From an uncultured Phocaeicola sp. (GTDB lineage: Bacteria; Bacteroidota; Bacteroidia; Bacteroidales; Bacteroidaceae), in NCBI GenBank assembly GCA_958434805.1, contig CAUBDX010000050.1:1-9845 (forward strand): a DNA stretch of 9,845 nucleotides, in the 5' to 3' direction. The translations under genes were made by a program, and so were the position numbers. This document shows positions 6,877 to 9,845 of the stretch, piece after piece. Below the pieces are notes generated by a model that saw only the letters and a list, made by a program, of their open reading frames with translations, did not search any database and was not told the DNA's origin. How positions within the stretch are numbered: position 1 is the first letter of the stretch; every line of letters begins with the position of its first letter.

Positions 6877-9489
6877 TTATTCTGCGGAAGCAGTACCGTA
6901 AAGAGTTTCCATTAATTCAGCCAATTTAGCGTTCCAATAGTTGAATGTTTCAAGATCTTTTTCATATTGTGCTTTAGCTGCTTCATATGCTGCCTTAGCA
7001 GTATCAACTACATATTGTTCTGTTAAATCACCTGAGTTATAAAGGTCTAACATCTTTTGAGCTTCAAATACATCAGACTCAGCCTTTTCAATCTTCAGAT
7101 AAAGATCGGTTGATGTTTCAACGTATGCTCCTGTTTCTTCATTAAATGAGCCTTTCTTCACACCGATTTCTGTTTGTAAAGTCTCAATCAAGTCATTGAC
7201 ATGTTTAATGATTAATGCTTCATCTGAATCGTTAGCACTGAATTCCAGTACAGCATTGATTTCGCCTAATAAAGCTCTATCTTTATCCATACCCAAAGCT
7301 GTAATCGGAGTAGCTACGTTTTCGGTAACAACTTTCTGTGCAGCAACAACGGCATCTAATACTTCCTTGTTGTCAGCTATATAAGCGTCTTTAGCGTTAG
7401 CCAAAGATTTCTTCCATGCAGCCAACTGAGCAGTTACCTTGTCGAACTGAGCAGCCTTTTCTACATTTTCTGTAGCTGTCTGAAGTTTAACTTCCGCATT
7501 CATAACAGCACCGTAGAGACCTGCTGCACTATTATCTTTTTCCCATACAGCCTTAATTTCAGTTTCTGTCGGTTCTGTCTCACGGCCTTCACCGGTATAA
7601 GTATTCTGGCCTAATTCCTTACCAAACAGGTTGATAGATGCAGTAGCCCATGCAGTCTTAATCTCAGTTTTAGTTTTAAGAGTAGCCAAACCTGCTTCAG
7701 CTTTGACACCTGTTCCTGCTACAGCATCATACTTGTCTTCTGCTTTACCTACAGTCCACAACTTTGTAGCATCATTGCCGAAATACGTAATAAGTGCAGC
7801 TAAATAAACATCTTTATTATCAGCATCACTCAGCCATTCCTTAACGGTCTTCGATACGTTGCTTTCTTTAGTTTCACCTCCAATAGTAACACTTTGTTTT
7901 AAAGTTACTTTATTAACAGTCAATTGTAAAGGTGCTGCTGCGTTGTAATATTTCACGATGGCATCCGCGAATGTTTGTTGGGCTTTCAATATAGCTTTTG
8001 CTTTTTCTGTATCATCACCCAATTTATCAGCAGCAATTATTGCATCCTCATATGCTTTTTTTGCTGCTTCTACAGCCTTTTTATCAGCCTCTTCTGTTGT
8101 GTAACCTTCAGCTTTCTTCCAAGCAGCAATAGAGTTTGTCCATGCGGTAACCCCCTTAGTCTGTGCTTCCTGAGCCGATTTCAATTCTTTTTCAGCAGCA
8201 ACTTTTACTGCCTCTGCTTTTTCTGTATCCAAAGAAGCAATAGCAGCTTTTTTCTTGTTTACAGCTTTTACAGCAGCATCAATTTCGTCCACCGCTTTCT
8301 TGTATTCAGAGTCTTTGCCATCTGCAAATGAGAATACGTCATCCAGCATAGTTGCATAAGCAGCTGCGCCTTTTTGGTTAGTCAACTCTTTCACATCTTC
8401 TTTTACAAAAGCAAGAACTTCTGCACCGGTTTTAAACTTAGCAGTCACTGTTCCGGCATCGTATGTTACAAAGCCTCCAAAGTCACTTGCATCCAAATCA
8501 GTTACAATTGCTTTAGACACGGCAAATGTAGAGTCTTTGTCTGATTTAGGAGCAGCAACAGAAGCTTCGATGGCTTGCGCATCTGCAATAGCATCTTCCA
8601 AAGCATCAATTGCCGGAGTTTGTTCTGCAATAATCTTGTTGGCTTTGCTCTGCTTAGCAGCGATTTCAGTTTCTAAAGAATCCCTCTTTGCAGTATATTC
8701 TTCCTTCAATTTCAACCATGCCTGATAAGCTTCACCTGATTTCAAGGTATTCAGAGCCTCAAGTTTCAAATCCAGTTCAGCCTTATAAAAGTCTAAGCTG
8801 GCTTGTGCATTGGTCAAATTAGCTTCCAAAGAAGGTTTGGTAATATAATTATCAATATTAGTAGCTGCTTCTTCATATCTTTCATATGCCAAATCTAATT
8901 GTTCTTTAGAACCAAGAATATGGTTAGTATTTTCTCCATTCACGACATCATAGCCATAAATAGCATTCTTAGCAGCAGTTAACTTACCTTGAACGGTTTT
9001 TAATACAGCAAGTTCCTGATCGCTCAAAAATTCTTTAGACAATTCAAGAGCCTTCATTGCATCTTCATAAGCTTTTTGAGCGTAAGCCAAATTTGTTTCA
9101 CATTCCAGCTTTTCTTTTTCCCAATTCAGTTTATTCTGTTCCAATTTAGCCTGAATCTCGGCAACTTTAGCTTCAGCAGCAGCAATCTTCTCTGCGTTCT
9201 GGGCTTCTGTTAACGCGTTGTCCAACTCCATTTCTTTAGCCTTCAATTCTGCTTGAAGAGCCACAGCTTCCAATCTTCTGGCTTCAGCATTAGCCTGTGC
9301 TGTCTGTGCATTGACATAAGCCACTTTTGCTGTTTCTACAGCAGCCTTAGCTTTCAGCAATTCAGCCTTGGCACCGCGAAGATTTTCGATACCTGCGGGT
9401 TCATCGTTGTCGATACATCCCGTGAAAGTCACTGAAGAGCCGGCCATAAGAGCTCCGAACAGGACTACACTTAAAAATTTTTTGTTCAT
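6877..9489 (-). CDS. Large alanine-rich coiled-coil surface lipoprotein, 870 aa
   Basis: The N-terminus (MNKKFLSVVLFGALMAG) is almost the same as that of the 1097-aa protein and ends FTGC, with Cys25 as the lipidation site. IDNDE follows, an acidic stretch consistent with surface export. From about residue 38 onward the protein is dominated by Ala/Lys/Glu-rich heptad-like helix: residues 38-170 form a long coiled coil (KAELLKAKAAVETAKVAY...), with further helical blocks in the middle (EEADKKAVEAAKKAYEDAI) and at the C-terminus (DTAKAAYEAAKAQYEKDLE). Only short stretches such as VTLKQSVTIGGETKESN look beta-like. I see no enzyme motif. Such architecture suggests an extended stalk or fibrous coat. 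It follows an AraC cassette by 69 bp and leads an operon with a beta-barrel gene. It is AT-rich. Function unknown; its placement makes it the alternative to the S-layer-like protein. Confidence 0.8.
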   Translation of the reverse strand: MNKKFLSVVLFGALMAGSSVTFTGCIDNDEPAGIENLRGAKAELLKAKAAVETAKVAYVNAQTAQANAEARRLEAVALQAELKAKEMELDNALTEAQNAEKIAAAEAKVAEIQAKLEQNKLNWEKEKLECETNLAYAQKAYEDAMKALELSKEFLSDQELAVLKTVQGKLTAAKNAIYGYDVVNGENTNHILGSKEQLDLAYERYEEAATNIDNYITKPSLEANLTNAQASLDFYKAELDLKLEALNTLKSGEAYQAWLKLKEEYTAKRDSLETEIAAKQSKANKIIAEQTPAIDALEDAIADAQAIEASVAAPKSDKDSTFAVSKAIVTDLDASDFGGFVTYDAGTVTAKFKTGAEVLAFVKEDVKELTNQKGAAAYATMLDDVFSFADGKDSEYKKAVDEIDAAVKAVNKKKAAIASLDTEKAEAVKVAAEKELKSAQEAQTKGVTAWTNSIAAWKKAEGYTTEEADKKAVEAAKKAYEDAIIAADKLGDDTEKAKAILKAQQTFADAIVKYYNAAAPLQLTVNKVTLKQSVTIGGETKESNVSKTVKEWLSDADNKDVYLAALITYFGNDATKLWTVGKAEDKYDAVAGTGVKAEAGLATLKTKTEIKTAWATASINLFGKELGQNTYTGEGRETEPTETEIKAVWEKDNSAAGLYGAVMNAEVKLQTATENVEKAAQFDKVTAQLAAWKKSLANAKDAYIADNKEVLDAVVAAQKVVTENVATPITALGMDKDRALLGEINAVLEFSANDSDEALIIKHVNDLIETLQTEIGVKKGSFNEETGAYVETSTDLYLKIEKAESDVFEAQKMLDLYNSGDLTEQYVVDTAKAAYEAAKAQYEKDLETFNYWNAKLAELMETLYGTASAE

Positions 9490-9522
9490 AATAGAAAAAC
9501 TTTAAATTTATAAATTTAAAAA
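9453..9522 (-). repeat. Inverted repeat 2, right arm: shared leader and signal-peptide start
   Basis: This is the counterpart of 298-367 (position p matches 9820-p), covering the leader, start codon and first codons of the 870-aa gene. After it, the two proteins share no obvious sequence beyond the lipoprotein signal. The offset differs from that of repeat 1 by 13 bp, so the AraC-to-leader interval differs in length between modules. Confidence 0.9.
9501..9520. promoter_or_regulatory. Perfect 20-bp AT-only palindrome in the leader of the 870-aa gene
   Basis: This is the same 20-bp palindrome as at 300-319, again 11 bp upstream of the start codon (minus strand). The sequences further upstream differ between the two leaders, so the palindrome and the bases down to the ATG are the conserved element. 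Confidence 0.5.
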
Positions 9523-9558
9523 CTTGATTTGTTTTTTGTTTATTATTTTATAAAGGAC

Positions 9559-9831
9559 TTAATCGTATTCAGAGAGAAACGGGAGCATATTCCCGGGATA
9601 CCGTGAAGGAACCACACCGACCTCTTTGGTAAAGGCAGAATAGAAGACACTTCTGGATGTAAATCCGCAAAGCTTTATCAATTCATCAGCCGTGCGCTTT
9701 TCCTTTCGTAGAAGGAGTTTGGCATACTCCACCCGACATCTGTTCACCAATGTCTTAAAGTTACATTTAAAGTAATGATTGACGACATTCGACAGGTAGG
9801 TAGTATTCGTGCCGGTTGTAACAAGAGGATA
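9559..9831 (-). pseudogene. Silent AraC-family C-terminal HTH cassette lacking its N-terminal half
   Basis: Read on the minus strand the frame gives TTGTNTTYLSNVVNHYFKCNF, then NRCRVEYAKLLLRKE, then the second HTH (LCGFTSRSVFYSAFTKEVG) and stop TAA at 9561-9559. It aligns with the cassette at 1-239 for its whole length: the first 17 shared residues are identical, after which the two diverge while keeping the AraC pattern. Upstream in frame there are stops at 9834-9832 and 9843-9841, and no ATG leads into the domain; the only starts would be TTG or GTG inside the first HTH (9750, 9747). So there is no intact regulator here as oriented. I infer a stored alternative C-terminus that becomes functional after inversion through the repeat at 9755-9806. 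A simple decayed duplicate is the alternative. It precedes the 870-aa gene by 69 bp with no terminator seen. Confidence 0.75.
9755..9806 (-). repeat. Inverted repeat 1, right arm
   Basis: This is the partner of bases 1-52 in opposite orientation, with position p on the left matching 9807-p. The perfect core is 9764-9789. It encodes the same TTYLSNVVNHYFKCNFK stretch of an AraC HTH on the minus strand. Beyond 9806, about eight further codons still resemble AraC (ending TTGTN), then in-frame stops appear. Confidence 0.9.
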
Positions 9832-9845
9832 TTACGTTGATTATC

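Larger units (their letters stand above)
1..9806. other. Candidate invertible segment with two opposed regulator/surface-protein modules
   Basis: The segment is bounded by inverted repeat 1. It holds two inward-facing modules, each made of an AraC C-terminal cassette followed by a large surface lipoprotein gene. Inversion through the repeat would keep the AraC reading frame and exchange which module follows the outside sequence. Phase variation of surface structures by DNA inversion is well known in Bacteroides, including S-layer-like proteins. That this segment flips is inferred from repeat geometry alone. No recombinase gene is present inside it. Confidence 0.6.

Noticed and set aside
7975..8331. 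118-aa Phe/Cys-rich frame on the plus strand inside the 870-aa gene
   Set aside because: The composition is the antisense of Ala/Lys/Glu coiled-coil codons and mimics a membrane protein by chance.
9559..9750. 63-residue protein starting MVNRCRVEYAK as a complete small gene
   Set aside because: Its start would be a TTG inside the middle of an AraC HTH; homology to the other cassette continues upstream to about 9831, so this is a truncated cassette, not a small gene.
1..9845. Insertion sequence or transposon explaining the terminal inverted repeats
   Set aside because: The repeats are coding parts of AraC HTH domains, there is no transposase or integrase in the window, and no target-site duplication can be assessed at the window edges.

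Overview
The window looks like an accessory cell-surface locus from a gut Bacteroidales, most like Bacteroides or Phocaeicola. The evidence is lipoproteins whose N-termini begin MNKK(I/F)LS.VLFG.LM with acidic residues after the lipobox cysteine, a DUF4369-type lipoprotein, an OmpA-family protein with CPxC/CPEPxPCPE cysteine clusters, no purine-rich ribosome-binding sites, and AT-rich leaders. I see no RNA genes, CRISPR array, IS element or recombinase gene.

Layout: both ends carry the C-terminal half of an AraC-family DNA-binding domain, pointing inward and followed by a large surface lipoprotein gene. On the left (+ strand) are an AraC 3' cassette (1-239), a 1097-aa S-layer-like lipoprotein (331-3624), a terminator hairpin and a 112-aa lipoprotein (3703-4041). 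On the right (- strand) are a second AraC 3' cassette (about 9831-9559), an 870-aa coiled-coil lipoprotein (9489-6877), a 305-aa outer-membrane beta-barrel (6853-5936), a terminator-like hairpin, a DUF4369 lipoprotein (5863-5225) and an OmpA-like protein (5219-4158). The two arms converge on a bidirectional terminator at about 4092-4127.

The key observation is that the two arms form a large inverted-repeat structure. Bases 1-52 match the reverse complement of 9755-9806 with two mismatches, including a 26-bp perfect core. The repeat lies inside the AraC HTH coding region and in the same reading frame in both copies. A second inverted repeat (298-367 against 9453-9522, two mismatches in 70 bp) covers the leader, a perfect 20-bp AT palindrome, the start codon and the first codons of both surface genes. 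The right AraC copy has in-frame stops just upstream of the repeat, so it has no N-terminal half and looks silent.

The inferred model is an invertible segment of about 9.8 kb. A flip at the AraC repeat would replace the C-terminal HTH of an expressed regulator, whose N-terminus would lie left of base 1, and at the same time bring in a different surface-protein operon. One state would favour an S-layer-like coat. The other would favour a coiled-coil lipoprotein with its own barrel and perhaps the peptidoglycan-binding OmpA partner. The sequence alone does not show that the flip occurs.

Composition is mosaic: the two large lipoprotein genes and AraC cassettes are AT-rich (about 37-42% GC in lines I counted), while the barrel/DUF4369/OmpA block is about 60% GC in the lines I counted.
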